A stretch of DNA of 64,000 nucleotides from Macrostomum hystrix (Eukaryota > Platyhelminthes > Macrostomidae), in assembly GCA_950097015.1 (NCBI GenBank), contig CATNEN010000025.1, forward strand, positions 8,668,501 through 8,732,500, read 5' to 3'. The stretch's first letter is position 1. The number at the start of each line of letters is the position of its first letter. A model generated the notes under the pieces. It saw only the letters and a program-made list of their open reading frames with translations, had not been told where the DNA came from and made no database searches. Positions 54,750-64,000 of this stretch are shown piece by piece. The position numbers were made by a program, and so were the translations under genes.

Positions 54750-57700
54750 CTAGTTTTCCTGCTGGTCTAGCCATCGGCGCACCACATGCAGATTAGACTC
54801 CATCCAGCGAATGTTGATCCTGACTCCCTCTAGCGACTGGTCCATCGCCCGCTGCGCCGAGCCCAGCTTGTTACGATTCTTCTCCTTGAACTCCTCCATC
54901 TCAGACAGGCGCTGCGGTGTGTTAAACTCATTCAGCAGCGAGATGAAGTAGGAGGTCGCGAACGCACTGGGCACTCGCTCGATGATGAGATCCCAGTTGT
55001 CTCTCAGGTAATCCCACACGATCTGCAGTCCGTTGGCATTGCTCGAGACCACACTAAATACGGAGGCTGCATCCTGGCGTCGAATCTTTTCTTCGTCTAG
55101 AGCGTAGTCCAGATAGCGGTTGAGCAGCCACGGCTGCGGTGAGCAAGCCAGAGCTCGTAGGATGTCGGTGTGCAGGCCCGGGTGCGCCACGGTCTGGCTG
55201 CGCTGGTAGAGCGCGTCCCAGTGAGCCTCGGAGGCCGCCGAGGTGATTCCCTCACACAGAACAACTCTGCGGACGTCTGGTGGCAGATCACCGTAGTAAC
55301 CATCGCTAGCAAACCTTTCAAATAGACGGAGAGCGTCGCGCCGGCAATCAGGCACGCCGTACTGGCAGGCAACTGAAGAAATGAGGGCACGGCGAAGCCG
55401 GCGCATGTGGGAGTCGCTAGGAGCCGTGTCGATGCCCAGATCGGCGTAGGCCGGGGCCAGCAGACGTCGCATGTGTGCGCGGAACGGGCCGTACACTGCG
55501 GAGCTACGATGCAGCATGGAGTGCAAAAGGGACAACTTAGTCATAGCGGCACGCCATGGAGCGTAATGCGTCTCTTTACGCAGGTATCGTGTCATGTTTA
55601 GCGGAATGCTGTAGTCGATAAGGCCAGCCGCTGCAAGGCTGAAGCTATCATCCAGCATTCTGACGCGGTCCTGCGGCATGAACACCTTGTGATCGGTGAT
55701 AAGTTGAGATATGAGGGCACGCCAGTTGTCCCGATCATAGTTGACCCGGTAGAAGCCAGCCGAGCGCAGGTTCAACAGGTACCAATCACCTGGAGCGAGT
55801 GATTTAGCTTCGAAGGTCTGCGACTCATGTCGCATCCATTGTACCAGGCTGGAGACGTCTTCAAGATGAGCTGCTTCTGAAGCGTTGGACTGAGTTATCA
55901 TCGTAATTGGAACAATCCAGGTATAGTTGTACTCAGATACAAACCTGCGTTGAATACAGGGTTTTAAGTTGAGCATATCGACAAATTCAAGCAACGCCTT
56001 GTCAGTTCTTACCTGGCGTCCGGCCGCTGACTCGGATCGCTGAGGAAGTGACTCTGTTGCAGTCTGATACTCCATGGCTCGCGGTAGCAGGCCAGTACTG
56101 GGTGACCCATTTGCTTGATCCAGCGGTCCATGATCTCTGCAACGTCCAGTTTGATTCCCTTGTCGGCTTGCGCCTCCTTGGTGAGGCTGTCGTATAGTGA
56201 TGTGTGGAAGGTACTCGCAAAGCTATTTTGCTTCAGATAGGCTCCGATAGCGCGACGAAACACGCGGTCGCCGACAAAATAGTAAAGCATGCGCAGCACC
56301 GCTGCGCCTTTCCTGTATGTGATGGTGTCAAAAATTTCGGTTATTTGGCTAGGATTGTGTACCTCCATGTAGATCGGATGGCTGGAGCCCTTGGAGTCGG
56401 CGTGGAAGGCAGACAGCTGCGAGTCAACTACAAACTGCGCGTCGATGTCCCAATCCGGGTGAAGTTGTCGAACACCCAGGATTTGAGTGAACGTGGCAAA
56501 GCCCTCGTTGAGCCAAATGTCGTCCCACCACTGCGGCGTGACCAGATTGCCGAACCACATATGCGCCACCTCGTGAGAGATGACATTGCCAATGCTCTGC
56601 AGGCTGGAGGTTGTATCCTTTTTGGGGTCGAATAGAAGGCGGCTCTCGCGGTAGGTGATGAGGCCCCAGTTCTCCATACCGGCAGCGATTAAATCTGGCA
56701 CGGCCGCCTGATCGGTCTTGTTGAGCGGGAAGGGTACATCGAAGTAGTTCTCGAAGAACTCGGTGATGTTGGTCACGGCAGTGATGGCATAGTCAGACAT
56801 GTTCACCAGCTCGGGTCGGGCCCAGTTTCGGTAGAGGCGTCCGCGCGAGTCTCTGCTCTGCTTGTATTCGAACTGGGACACAATGAATGCCAGTAGATAG
56901 GTGGACATGATTGGTGTGGTCTCGAATTGCTCTTCGACCCAATCCTGACTTGTATCTGCGTTCGGGAACCACCTAGAAGGTGTCGCCAAGGGACGAATTA
57001 GTCGGGACTCCATGTTGGAGATGGCTCGGAAATCCTTCCTATGCACCAAGCTGACATCGAAACGTGCTTTAAAGGCAGGCTCGTCGAAACACGGGAACGT
57101 TTTCCTAGCGTCCGTTGACTGCAACTGACTGACAGCCAAGTAGTGCTTTTTGCCTCCTTCGGTGTACACGCTCAGGTAGAGACCGCGAAGATCGGGCTCA
57201 AGCGGCTTCCGAAAGTCCGTGATCTCAATTCGGTACTTTTGTCCTGGCTGAAGCGGTTCGCCAAAGCTTAGAAGATACCACTGACTAGGTACTGAATATT
57301 CTAGCCCGACCAGTGGCAGCTCCGTCCTTGAGAAGGTATCGATAAGACGCACCGTCTCACGAGTGAGGCGAATTCTGTCTGCATGCAGCCGGATAACTTT
57401 GGTTGTATTGGCGACACTTATTGTTATGTTCACACTACCAGAGAAGTAGAAAGCGCTCTCATTGTCGCCATAGATGAATGGCGCCAGAACCAGCTCATAG
57501 TGTGTGGGAAAAACATCGGTTGGCAGGCGCAGATTCTCACCGTAAAAGCTAGATTTCGATGAGGAGTCTCCGGTTGGTTTGGATAAAGATGCGTTGGACG
57601 CAGTGGAAGTGTTTTTCGCATCACCGTCGTAGCAGGCCGCACCTGAGACAGCAAAGAAGATTGCCAGAGCGGCAACTATAATTGCGCAAATCAGAAGAGC

Positions 57701-57886
57701 ACCGACCACGGCCACAGCCGCAAAGCTAATGTAAAAGCCGCGATTTCTCCACGTTTGCGATGGCTGCTGATGATTCGCCTGCTGACCGTCCGAGTCGTCA
57801 GGCCCGGAGGCGGAAACATTGGCGCCGTCTAGGTGGACAACATTGTTTCCATCAGACGACGGTACGTATCGAGCGTAGCCGCCCAT
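54750..57886 (-). CDS. Aminopeptidase N-like M1 metallopeptidase, two exons
   Basis: A 1022-aa type II membrane ectopeptidase that removes N-terminal residues from peptides outside the cell. Exon 1 is 56013-57886 and exon 2 is 54750-55944, with a 68-nt GT..AG intron and matching phase. A short cytoplasmic N-terminus is followed by one membrane segment (about 51-83) and a Ser/Thr stalk. The M1 domain has GMENWG at 403-408, the zinc site H438-E439-x2-H442 with E461 (HEVAHMWFGN...NEGF) and catalytic Tyr524 (TITYRKG). Exon 2 supplies the helical ERAP1-like C-terminal domain from FVSEYNYTWIVPI on. The usual GAMEN is AGMEN here. Length is typical (950-1020 aa). Start ATG 57886 is the first, and gives the membrane anchor. 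Part of exon 1 is duplicated in inverse orientation at 52483-53810. Confidence 0.95.
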
Positions 57887-59439
57887 TGCTTGCGATTGGT
57901 TTCTCTGCGTTTTTCTGTACTAAAATGCTAACGCTGCTGTTTTAGTATTTGCTGCTTGTTGTAACCTTTCGGGTGAATAAATTTTTTCAGATCTGGCTTT
58001 GAAAATGAAGCCTGAAAAATCTCGAGATCCAACTTAGACGCGCAGAAGGGATTTAGATAGCGTCAGGTATCAAGAGGAGTGATATCCATGGGCTGTATCT
58101 GATCTTTGTACACCGAGAGCACCGACCAATGCCGCGCTATACTAGTCCGCATTGGCTGCGTGGGGAGTAAATGAGCTCTTGGAGGCAGACCAGGACAGGA
58201 AGATGAATAAACTGCGCGACTGGAATGGGAATCCTTAACCCAACAGGGATGAGAGGCCTATGAGAGGAATGGGGCATTGGCCTGTGCCCTGCACCCCAAT
58301 ACATCGGCGCTTTAACTTCAGTGCCTCGGGGCTGGTGGAATCTAATTTGACTTGTGTCTTTCCGCGCCTCTCCTGCTGACCCAGACTTTTGTGGACATGC
58401 GCAGAAAATGCCAGAAATTTAAATTTGTCCGTCCGGCTGTGGGACTTCGGCTGCGCACACCTTGCCAGTGGGGGCTTTTTAAGTTTCATGCACAAAATAA
58501 ATAAAAACTACGTATTTCTCGACTATTTCGTCTCTCCAAGCGTCCTTCCTTCTTTGCAAGGAAGCAATGTCCATAAAGTTTCCGCAGGGCAAAACCTATA
58601 TGGCTGTAAAGAAACTATTGAGCAGTTGAACTAGAAAAATCAATGGTCATCGATTCTGTTGCCCGTCTCACTCGCCGGTGTCCTGCCAATGCCTCTCACC
58701 AGAGAAGGCTGCTCATACTTTTGACGCGCCTTATAAAATCTGTAATCACATATTGACCGCGAGGATAAGAGCGTTCGACTTTATCTACCCAAGTCATCTC
58801 ACGCCTCGCTTCACTGACTTCATGTGACTTGAAACGCTAGCAATAGGCCAAGGATCTTGGTCACTGACCCACTCGCGTGTCTGAAGTGTGTTCGAAGCTG
58901 CCAAAGATTCGATTTTTAATGAACTGTTCAAGGGGTGCTAATACACAACACGACAAGCAGTGAAAAAACTGAAGCTTCAGAATTGGACCAGAAAGAAAGA
59001 TTTCATTTCTCTCCCTCCCTCCCGCTGTCTCATTTCCGAATCCAGCCTACATTTATACTCGTACTTTATTTCGCATCAAGTCGAAATCTATAAATCTAGG
59101 CCGACTAGAAAAAATGTAGACAGATTCATAAATGCCAGCTGGACGAAATTTCCTGCAATTTTTATTGCTTCCACCTCAGTTTGTTAAAACGAGCCCCCGA
59201 GGCACAAAGTCAGACAGGCACTTTGCATGTCCGCGACAGCTCCGACAGATTCAGTGTGGGTGCGATGGTGAAAATCACTGTCGATGAGGCACAAATTCCC
59301 TCAATTTTCAGTCTCAACTCACATGCAAAAAGATTAGCTGCAAGAGTTTCATATTGAAATATGACGTGACTCGTTTGTAAGGATCACTGACTACTAGGCC
59401 ACACTAGAAGAAGAAGGACAGGACACTTCGTTTCTTGGA
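57887..59439. other. 5' flank of the aminopeptidase gene, no other gene
   Basis: Ordinary sequence with short, motif-less open frames. It presumably holds the aminopeptidase promoter. Confidence 0.45.
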
Positions 59440-59674
59440 AAATTTATTAAAGGCCCGAAATTCACGAAAAATGCCCTTGGCGAGATAATGAACTTTTTAC
59501 GTTTTTCACATTAAAATGTTGATACATGTTTATTGCAAGCAGATCCAGCGCTGTTCTTTTAATATATTTAGCAAAACATGTTGCTTCAAAGAATTTTAGA
59601 AAGCTTCATTTAGGAATTATTTATCTTCAGGAACAGAAATGAAATTGCCAAAATATGTTTAAAATGCCGAAGCT

Positions 59675-59699
59675 TTTCGTCCTAAGCGGACATCGTCAG
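59675..59699 (-). ncRNA. Hammerhead ribozyme-like core, minus strand
   Basis: Minus strand reads CTGACGA (59699-59693), a GTCC/GGAC stem with a GCTTA loop, then GAAA (59678-59675). This is the conserved CUGANGA - stem II - GAAA core of hammerhead ribozymes, in the same sense as the endonuclease remnant. A complete stem I, stem III and cleavage site are not evident. Confidence 0.5.
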
Positions 59700-59945
59700 G
59701 GTCGATTTATTGAAAAACGAAAACGCAGGTGTTTAAAGTAGGTTGTTGTACATTGTGAGTTAAAGTCCGATGGACGGGTCAAAAGGCAAACCATGATCAA
59801 GAGGTTGGAGAGGAACGCACACACAACGCAGAGTGAGAGCCCGGCTCATACGTCAGAACACTTGGAGCTGTTGGCTTGCACCGTTCACCGCTAATTGGAC
59901 AGTAAGGTTTGGCTTGAGGGCCTTGATGTACATGGCTTCAAGAAT

Positions 59946-60006
59946 GGTCAGTTTGTAATCTCGTTTTTCAATAAATTGACCCTGACGATGTCCGCTTAGG
60001 AAGAAA
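59946..60006 (+). ncRNA. Hammerhead ribozyme-like core, plus strand (inverted arm)
   Basis: CTGACGA at 59982-59988, a stem GTCC/GGAA with one mismatch, and GAAA at 60003-60006. GGTCA (59946-59950) pairs with TGACC (59977-59981) next to the core as a possible stem I. The stem II mismatch suggests decay. Confidence 0.4.
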
Positions 60007-60330
60007 AGCTTCGGAAGAAGATCATCCATAAATGAAGCTTTCTAATTAAAATTCTTTAAAGCGATATGTTTTGCAAGATATATATTTAAAGAGCAGAATT
60101 TGATCTGCTTGCAAGAAAAAGTTATCAACATTTTAATGTGAAAAACGCGAAATTTTCCTATCTTGCTTGTGCATTTTTCCGGGAAAATCACCCGTAAATA
60201 AATTTTCCAAGAAACAAAGTGTCCCGTCTTTTTTATGTGGTCCTTGCAGTACAGTAGAGTAAAATCAAAGGCTGAGCATACACAGCTGCTTCGCTTTTCA
60301 ACCCATTTGGATGGATGTATCAAAATGAAT

Positions 60331-60540
60331 AACTACGTGGATTATTTCAAATAGGCAAATCTTTCTTTTTTCTGTATCTCCCGAAATATTCAACCTATCG
60401 CCATTAAAATCCAGAAGACGAGATACAATTTTCTGCTTGATCCGATAAAACAAACTTCCAGAATCGCAAACCGTCGGCATCGTCGAGATATTCAACGATT
60501 CTCGTCGCGGTGTCTGGTGACAAAACCAGAACATAAAATT
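60331..60540 (-). repeat. Dispersed repeat R2 copy
   Basis: TATTTCAAATAGGCAAATC, AAATATTCAACCTATCGCCAT and CGAGATATTCAACGATTCTC match copies at 33.7 kb and, reversed, 3.0 kb and 27.4 kb. Confidence 0.55.
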
Positions 60541-60610
60541 TCATAATGTAGTGTCAGCTTGTCATTTTTTCCTCATTTTCCCTACTTACTTCTTTTAGGA
60601 GGGGGGAGTG

Positions 60611-61362
60611 TAGTGTCAGCTTGTTTGCCCTTCTATCTCCCCGTGTTATTATTCAATACTTATTTTTAGACACGTGTGTTTTGCTAAAAGTCACCCATGC
60701 CAAGCCGGGCGGACCAGCCGGGGGAACGGACGCCCACCACCCCGCGAGCGCTACCCCTGGGCTACAGTCCCGGCCAATCAGCGAGCGACCCGGCCTCACT
60801 ACCTGTCTACCCTCGGCAAGAAGCTACCCCGGGGCTCAGAACGGCGGTCGCAAGTCTACTGTGATTTGTCGCCTTGGCTCAAGCTACAGCCAGGCATCCA
60901 CCTCGCCGATCGACCTAATTTGGGGTTAAAATGACTCTATAAAAGGAAGCGTGTTTTTGCAGTGACTTTTTTCGTTCTCCGCAATTCGCCTCACACTGTG
61001 AGAAGCACGTGCAAACCAGTCCACTTTGTTTTGTCTCTCCCCGCCCGACCACGCTCCGCTTGTTCAGTTAGGTAGCTTTCGGCGCTACGCGTCTTGAGAG
61101 TGCACCGCTGACAAGGGTGGTCTAGATAGGCGCTTGTTGTCGAAGTCAGTACGTGCTCTCTTCGGAGACTCCGCCGTCCGGCAGAAGGAGTGCCAACCGA
61201 TAGGATCTGCGGGGGCAGCGGGGGCGGCGGCTGTGTCGGCGGCGGCGGCGGCGGCTGTGTCGGCGGCGGCGGCGGCGGGTGACTTTTAGCAAAAAACACG
61301 TGTCTAAAAATAAGTATTGAATAATAACACGGGGAGATAGAAGGGCAAACAAGCTGACACTA
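60611..61362. mobile_element. 752-bp element with 86-bp terminal inverted repeats
   Basis: 60611-60696 and 61277-61362 are near-perfect inverted repeats (outer end TAGTGTCAGCTTGTTTGCCC, inner end TAAAAGTCACCC). The inside is GC-rich and ends in a GGC-repeat block (about 61205-61285). A TATA-like TATAAAAGG is at 60938-60946. No transposase is present. A second copy of the outer end (TGTAGTGTCAGCTTGT) lies 60 bp to the left. It could be a non-autonomous DNA transposon or a rearranged LTR-type promoter region. Confidence 0.72.
60938..60946 (+). promoter_or_regulatory. TATA-like box inside the TIR element
   Basis: TATAAAAGG, a close match to the metazoan TATA consensus, sits in the middle of the element between two GC-rich halves. 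It could drive a transcript toward the right. There is no other evidence. Confidence 0.35.
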
Positions 61363-61469
61363 CAATAATGTGACCATGCCGGTTATTGTTGACTCTATTG
61401 TATTAAATCTATTGTTAATTATTTTATTTTTTTAAACCCAGGGACTACAAAATGCCTACAAGTATGAAA

Positions 61470-61580
61470 CAATATGGATTCGCAATAACTCGTTGAGGTA
61501 TACACAGAGCAACATCCGTATGGAGGAATTTCACGAAAATTGGTCATCAGATTTGGGAGCTGTTTTGAAGTAGCCAGTGA
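61470..61580. repeat. Dispersed repeat R2 piece
   Basis: CAATATGGATTCGC, then GAATTTCACGAAAATTGGT and GGGAGCTGTTTTGAAGTAGCC, reverse complement of about 2695-2800. Confidence 0.6.
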
Positions 61581-61680
61581 GTAGTTGAAATAACCCGTGG
61601 TATAGGGGATAATAGCCTGGTCTTTCTACTGTTAACGATCATTGTTTGTAGTCTTTGCCTTCCCCTATAGACTAAAGACA

Positions 61681-61988
61681 GGGGGGTCGGTGGCAGAGCG
61701 GTTATCGCGTTTGCCTCTCGCACCAAGGTCCCTAAGTTCGATTCCAACCTTTAAGTCCCTAAGCCAACCTCCAAGGAACAGTGAGAGTGTACACTGCCCG
61801 ACGATGAGAAAGTCAGGGCAGATGTACACACCTGTGTGAGCGTATGCCTGCGTACAGTATCTGTGTGCGTGTGTGCTCAGGAGTCAGCGAAATGGGCAGA
61901 ATTGTCTCCTCGCTGGCTGCGGGTCTAGTGTCACTAAATCATGTGCCATTACCCGCTGCCCTCCGGAAATTATTATTATTATTATTAT
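61681..61988 (+). mobile_element. tRNA-derived SINE, near full length
   Basis: GTGGCAGAGCGGTTATCGCG (box A) and GTTCGATTCC (box B) give a Leu/Ser-tRNA-like head. The body carries ACTGCCCGACGATGAGAAAG and GTGTGTGCTCAGGAGTCAGC, and the 3' end is (ATT)n. It is the best-preserved copy in the window. Confidence 0.85.
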
Positions 61989-62359
61989 AGACTAGAGACA
62001 CTTCTTAAATGATTAATCTCTAGCTGTGTGCCAGATTTTTTGTCTATGACTCAGATCGTTTAAATTCTAGCCAATAAAACGAATCACCACGCAGTTATTT
62101 AACAGCGATTGTTACGCGAGCGCTGGCAGGCTTTGGGCCGCTGATTATTTATGCATTGCAAAAGTTCAAGATGGCTATCAAAGCTCGTATCAAATTAATG
62201 GATTTCGAATCCATCATGACACGCTACTTCTGCAACGCACGGCTAGCAACAGATAAACATAATAAAGCATGCTACCTCCTTAATTTTTTGTTTAGTCTAA
62301 TTTGACATTCAAATCAATGTCCTTTGTACAACTGGGTTATAATGTCAACCCGACCCCGA

Positions 62360-62480
62360 ACCCCTGTGGGAATGTGCACTGCCTGGCGATGAGAAATTCA
62401 GGGCTGATGCGCACCCCTGTACTTGTGTGCGCTTAGGGGTCAACGGAAGGGTCGACTGTCGCAAAAATGATGCGGCAGCA
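62360..62480 (+). mobile_element. Diverged SINE body fragment
   Basis: GTGCACTGCCTGGCGATGAG, then AATTCAGGGCTGATG and GTGTGCGCTTAGGGGTCAAC follow the SINE body order, with many substitutions and no tRNA-like head. Confidence 0.55.
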
Positions 62481-62489
62481 AACCCCCAT

Positions 62490-63170
62490 TAGCGAGATGG
62501 ATGACAGGATACTGCGAGTAATTGCATGGCTTGTAATAAGAAGCTCGGCGTGTCACGAACGACAACTGAGACTGCATATCTGAACTCATGGCGCCCGCTA
62601 TTTCCTGAGTTTACAGACATTATCTTCGTGACTGTCCACATGAGCACTGCCTATCTACTTCCTCGAGTGAATTCTCGAGGCGCGCATAAATTTGATACTT
62701 GCTGCATTCGGTGGCACATTAGATAGATATAAGCGCCTGGAGTGGTAATTTAGCATTTCTCGGTCTAGCAAACACTCCAATCCACCCTGCATGCGCGACC
62801 TAGTTCTCCAACCAAACGGGGTGGGTGAATATCGAACTTTCGAAAGTTTTTATTTTTATTCTTATTTAAGCGCACACGCCATCGACAGGTGCTGATTTAT
62901 TTTATTTTTTTGGATACGGTAAATTAAATTATTCGACGAACAAAAAAACAAAAAAATAAAAGTATAGTAAAAATAATTTTTTGTTCGACAAAGGAAGCCT
63001 ATGGGAGCTTTAAAAAATGAGTAAAAGGCGCAAGGGACAACCGGAATCAAATCGAATATAATAATTATGATACGAAGGAACGAAGATATTAGGAACGAAG
63101 AACAATACATTGAAGATTCGACGCAAATTTTATCTGTTTACTTTTCCTTAGCAAAATTTTCTTTTGCAGC
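62490..63170. other. Intergenic, AT-rich to the right, no gene
   Basis: No supported frame. A/T-rich sequence at about 62840-63070. Confidence 0.45.
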
Positions 63171-63174
63171 GTTA

Positions 63175-63350
63175 AATTGCGCTCATACCCCGCGTTGCTG
63201 TTCAGCTGTGCCCAAGTCATTGCGCTCATACCCCGCGTTGCTGTTCAGCTGTGCCCAAGTCATTGCGCTCATACCCCGCGTTGCTGTTCAGCTGTGCCCA
63301 AGTCATTGCGCTCATACCCCGCGTTGCTGTTCAGCTGTGCCCAAGTCAGA
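63175..63350. repeat. 43-bp minisatellite, four copies
   Basis: Four nearly identical units starting CATTGCGCTCATACCCCGCG and ending AGCTGTGCCCAAGT. If the exon at 63444 is real, the array lies in its upstream intron. Confidence 0.93.
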
Positions 63351-63443
63351 TGGAAAGCCGCGTCTGTGAGTGTACGTGTGCCTGGACGCCGTCTCCTCTG
63401 CAATGAACTAGTTCTTTAGAAATTAAATTTCTCCTCCCCGCAG

Positions 63444-63519
63444 AGAAAGCTTGTCTTTAGCGCTTCGCATGCAAGAAACGCTTCAAGCCGAAGCAGCTGT
63501 AGCTGATGAAGAAGATTAG
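63444..63519 (+). CDS. Possible terminal exon of an unknown gene
   Basis: A good acceptor (TTTCTCCTCCCCGCAG) precedes a frame that reads ESLSLALRMQETLQAEAAVA then DEED and a TAG at 63519. The acidic, helical, Leu/Ala-rich end looks like a protein C-terminus, with a distant likeness to ubiquitin-interacting motifs. No upstream exon was found in the window. An overlapping ATG frame at 63506-63730 is less convincing. Confidence 0.3.
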
Positions 63520-63730
63520 AAAGACGTCAGTTGCTGGCAAAACAGTCGCTACGCTTGCTACGCTAGTAAAGAGAGACTATAAAAAGAGAAGGACATCCTA
63601 CCATCCTCCTAGAAGCGGCAGTTACGGCAGTTATTTCGGTTACACTCGGTTACTTCAGGACGATGGCAAACGCACGGAGTGGCATGTTTTATTGATGCTT
63701 CTAGGGCCCTCTGCATCAAAACATTTCTAG

Positions 63731-64000
63731 GTAGTAGAAGCAAGTCGAAATGTTCAATTTAATTTAGTGCTGAAAATCACCAAACGCTTTGCAGCTCTGA
63801 TCTTTCATGATCATAGTGGAATACCTCTTTCATTCTGGACTCACGCATCATAACTACCAGATTAGCATTGAGATCGTGTTGATCTCTGATGGAATATACG
63901 AGTATAATTTCTGAGCATTATCTGAAGAACTGGACTACTGTGGTTAGTAGTGTCTACAGAAAACTGTGCACTTCCACCCCGGAGACAATGGTTCTGATCG
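63731..64000. other. Right edge, nothing recognised
   Basis: Ordinary sequence to the end of the window. Confidence 0.4.

Larger units (their letters stand above)
59440..60330 (-). mobile_element. Truncated Penelope-like element with inverted pLTR-like arms
   Basis: The middle encodes, on the minus strand, the end of a GIY-YIG-type endonuclease (59853-59978: FIEKRDYKLTILEAMYIKAL then KPNLTVQ, stop at 59853). It is flanked by inverted copies of one sequence. The 59440-59722 arm (minus) and the 59958-60330 arm (plus) share the CTAAGCGGACATCGTCAGGG segment and the ATCAACATTTTAATGTGAAAAACG segment. Penelope-like elements carry reverse transcriptase plus GIY-YIG and often have inverted or tandem pLTRs with hammerhead ribozymes. 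Reverse transcriptase is absent here, so this is a dead, 5'-truncated copy. Confidence 0.75.

Noticed and set aside
56204-56635. Plus-strand 143-codon frame, and its twin at 53189-53620 on minus
   Set aside because: Antisense shadows of the aminopeptidase coding sequence; they look conserved only because the locus is duplicated.
1-64000. A novel defence, toxin or biosynthetic system
   Set aside because: All coding regions that can be supported belong to ordinary animal families; novelty here is in repeat and rearrangement structure.

Overview
This is a nuclear window from an animal. It has spliced genes with GT..AG introns, metazoan gene families (Rho GTPase, TRIM, voltage-gated calcium channel alpha2/delta, aminopeptidase N), a tRNA-derived SINE, a LINE and a Penelope-like element. 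The very high load of simple and minisatellite DNA and the mix of transposons suggest an invertebrate, perhaps a flatworm such as Macrostomum or another lophotrochozoan. The species cannot be fixed from the sequence alone. I saw no bacterial operon, CRISPR array or phage.

Layout. 1-5.5 kb: a 15-bp minisatellite, dispersed repeats, and a 1.1 kb (CAGT)n block with a short inverted relative. 5.56-6.75 kb (+): a two-exon Rac/Cdc42-like GTPase with a poly-Q N-terminus. 7.1-10 kb: minisatellites, including two purine-only blocks. 10.0-11.2 kb (-): an ankyrin-repeat protein. 11.5-13 kb: a SINE split by a 5'-truncated LINE. 13-15.3 kb: AT-rich DNA without a gene. 15.4-18.8 kb (-): a RING/B-box TRIM protein whose last two exons are inferred. 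19.7-21.5 kb: a perfect (CAGT)148 block and a 29-bp minisatellite.

21.8-49.6 kb (-) is the centrepiece: a complete 23-exon alpha2/delta calcium-channel subunit gene. I reconstructed it exon by exon. Every intron is GT..AG, every junction is phase-consistent, and the product is 1281 aa, running from a signal peptide to a hydrophobic C-terminus. At least six of its introns hold tandem arrays, mostly with a different unit in each intron. 50.3-50.8 kb: a 48-bp minisatellite. 52.5-53.9 kb (+) is a nearly identical inverted partial copy of the aminopeptidase N gene at 54.75-57.9 kb (-). 59.4-60.3 kb: a truncated Penelope-like element with GIY-YIG remnants, inverted pLTR-like arms and hammerhead-ribozyme-like cores. 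60.6-61.4 kb: an element with 86-bp terminal inverted repeats. 61.7-64 kb: SINEs, a 43-bp minisatellite and a possible terminal exon of an unknown gene.

The genes do not form a pathway. Alpha2/delta (calcium-channel trafficking), the Rho GTPase (cytoskeleton), TRIM (ubiquitin ligase) and APN (ectopeptidase) are ordinary neighbours. The window is most notable for its repeat architecture and rearrangements.
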